Positions 62,793 to 64,000 of a stretch of 64,000 nt of DNA are shown piece after piece. A program made the translations under genes and the position numbers. Every line of letters starts with the position of its first letter. Positions within the stretch are counted from its first letter, which is position 1. Under the pieces are notes generated by a model. It ran no database searches. It was not told the origin of the DNA and saw nothing but the letters and a program-made list of their open reading frames with translations. Source of the DNA: Puffinus mauretanicus (taxonomy: Eukaryota; Chordata; Aves; Procellariiformes; Procellariidae); the NCBI GenBank assembly GCA_023333565.1, contig JAJKFH010001941.1:992001-1056000 (forward strand), read 5' to 3'.

Positions 62793-63413
62793 TATTAAAT
62801 ATAAAACAGCCTCTGGTGAGCTATAGCCCTAATTAGAAAGAAAATTAACAGGTATTAGACTAGCAGAATCCCCGCCAGTAAAGTATGTAGGGGATATCAT
62901 TAAAGAGACAGACTTTCAGACTTTTGGTGTGTGTTTTATGTTCCTCTGAAGTTGATCCCCTTTTTAATTACCTCTGCTGTTATGAGAAAGCTAACGGGAT
63001 TCTTGCACTGAAAAGACCAGGAGAGAGCCGCAGAGAGGTTCATAAATCATCTTGGGTGACAGTGGGAGAGAGGGGGAGTTCTCTGCCGACCACTTTCTCT
63101 TCTCTTGGAAGTGTTCTGCTGAAGCTGTTTGCATCCTCCCCGTGCTGTCCCCTGCCTCCCAAATGGTCAGTAAATGCAGTGCCATCACTGACAGCGCTGT
63201 CGCCAGCGTTCCCCTTACACAAGGGCACACAGTTTCCCTGCTGTTAGAGTTTACTGTGAAATGAGCTCACACCCAGCCTCAGCCCAGGCCTTTGGAGCTG
63301 GGTATTTCTTTGCTCTTTTCTCTTCCTGGCAAATTCAGTTACAAAAATCAGTCTGATTCTTTATACAAGTTTGATTTGCAAAACCGTAATGTTTCATGGC
63401 TTCCGGGCTCCCA
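62793..63413 (-). repeat. right arm of ~9-kb-spaced inverted repeat
   Basis: Reverse-complement partner of 53147-53751. Differences from it are two substitutions at the inner end, one in the core, the CAGACTTT duplication at 62909-62924, a divergent patch at about 63261-63325 (ATGAGCTCACACCCAGCCTC here) and two substitutions at the outer end. The 107-codon plus frame at 62924-63247 corresponds to the left-arm minus frame, with a single Arg-to-Cys change at residue 19. Read on the minus strand, a 78-codon frame (63348-63584) enters the arm from outside. It carries AGIKLWNSVSHSTRSLKVFK and ends with the same HETLRFCKSNLYKESD and stop as the left arm. Confidence 0.97.
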
Positions 63414-64000
63414 GACTTTCCCTTCCTTTCCCCTTGAATGATTCTTGAAGACCTTCAAGCTCCGAGTAGAGTGAGACACTGAATTCCACAATTTGATTCC
63501 TGCAGACAGGAGATCCATAAAGTTGTCTTTTTTTTTTTTCACTCTGTCAGCTGAACAGAAGTCACAAAAGATAGCAAGTTGCATTGGGGCATTCTTCTAC
63601 AGGAGAAACTAGTCAGTCGTCAGCAAATGAGAAGGTGGTTTTCTATGCAATACTTCCCATTTAAAGGCCTTTTAGACTCTTTTGACATATTGCTATGTTA
63701 AACTGATCCTCCACCTTGACTGCAATTTTATATGTACTCTCCAAAATATCTACTCAGAACATCTTCTAATCCTGTCTTCACCAATACTACAAAATAATAT
63801 GTCCACGTAGACATTATCTTCTAACCATTAGTTCCTGTCAGAGAACCAGACTAGAAAGATGGTGGCAACAAATGTCAGCACATCTAAACTATTAAGTTAA
63901 GCAAATTGAAGTATACATCACCTGGACCTCCACATATGGAGGTCCTGCATGTATTCCTCTTACAGCACAGGCAAGATAGAAGAAATTGTGCCGGGCAGTA
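63414..64000. other. flank outside the right arm
   Basis: The minus-strand frame ending at 63348 starts at 63584 within this flank. A T12 tract lies at about 63528-63539. Nothing else recognised to the end of the window. Confidence 0.5.

Noticed and set aside
1..64000. CRISPR array, operon, phage or tRNA/rRNA genes
   Set aside because: No regularly spaced direct repeats, no co-directional gene clusters with ribosome binding sites, and no cloverleaf or rRNA core recognised; the repeat content is that of a bird nuclear genome.

Overview
This window looks like non-coding nuclear DNA from a bird. The strongest evidence is a set of CR1 LINE retrotransposons. Two young copies of one subfamily carry the CR1 3' end, with tandem ATTCTATG octamers after a short UTR, and one of them still encodes most of a reverse transcriptase. 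Much older CR1 and CR1/L3-type relics are scattered through the rest. There are no bacterial-style operons and no CRISPR array, and I could not recognise any RNA gene or any exon of a host protein. Open frames outside LINEs are short, isolated and unlike known families. The window is therefore best read as intergenic or deep intronic sequence.

Layout. From 1 to about 21 kb the sequence is mostly AT-rich and unremarkable. It holds a GC-rich patch at 4.7-4.95 kb, a TATGG microsatellite at 5.43-5.51 kb, a C8-A-C8 run at 12.85 kb and a weak CpG-island-like block at 14.37-14.78 kb. From 21 to 30 kb there are several old LINE relics: a CR1/L3-type 3' end at 21.1-21.5 kb, CR1 fragments at 23.1-23.5 and 24.1 kb, a possible MIR-like relic at 26.1 kb and an L3-type reverse transcriptase relic at 29.5-30.1 kb. 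From 35 to 38 kb there is a TGTGTCAGG-starting repeat, then a minus-strand CR1 copy, then a GC-rich block with two diverged ~70-bp units. From 38 to 53 kb the sequence is mostly unremarkable, apart from a ~320-bp polypurine tract at 46.7-47.0 kb and some small hairpins.

The right end is the most structured part. Two nearly identical ~610-bp segments lie in opposite orientation at 53.15-53.75 and 62.79-63.41 kb, about 9 kb apart. Between them are a second, inverted copy of the TGTGTCAGG repeat (56.6-57.0 kb), an old L3-type fragment (58.9-59.1 kb) and two young CR1 copies placed head to head (59.42-59.76 minus, 60.0-61.43 plus). The inverted arms differ by only about five substitutions and one 8-bp duplication outside a divergent patch. 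They are either a recent inverted duplication or two recent insertions of an unclassified retroelement.

I see no new multi-gene system here. The items most worth following up are the inverted arms, the nearly intact CR1 reverse transcriptase, the TGTGTCAGG repeat pair and the GC-rich blocks.
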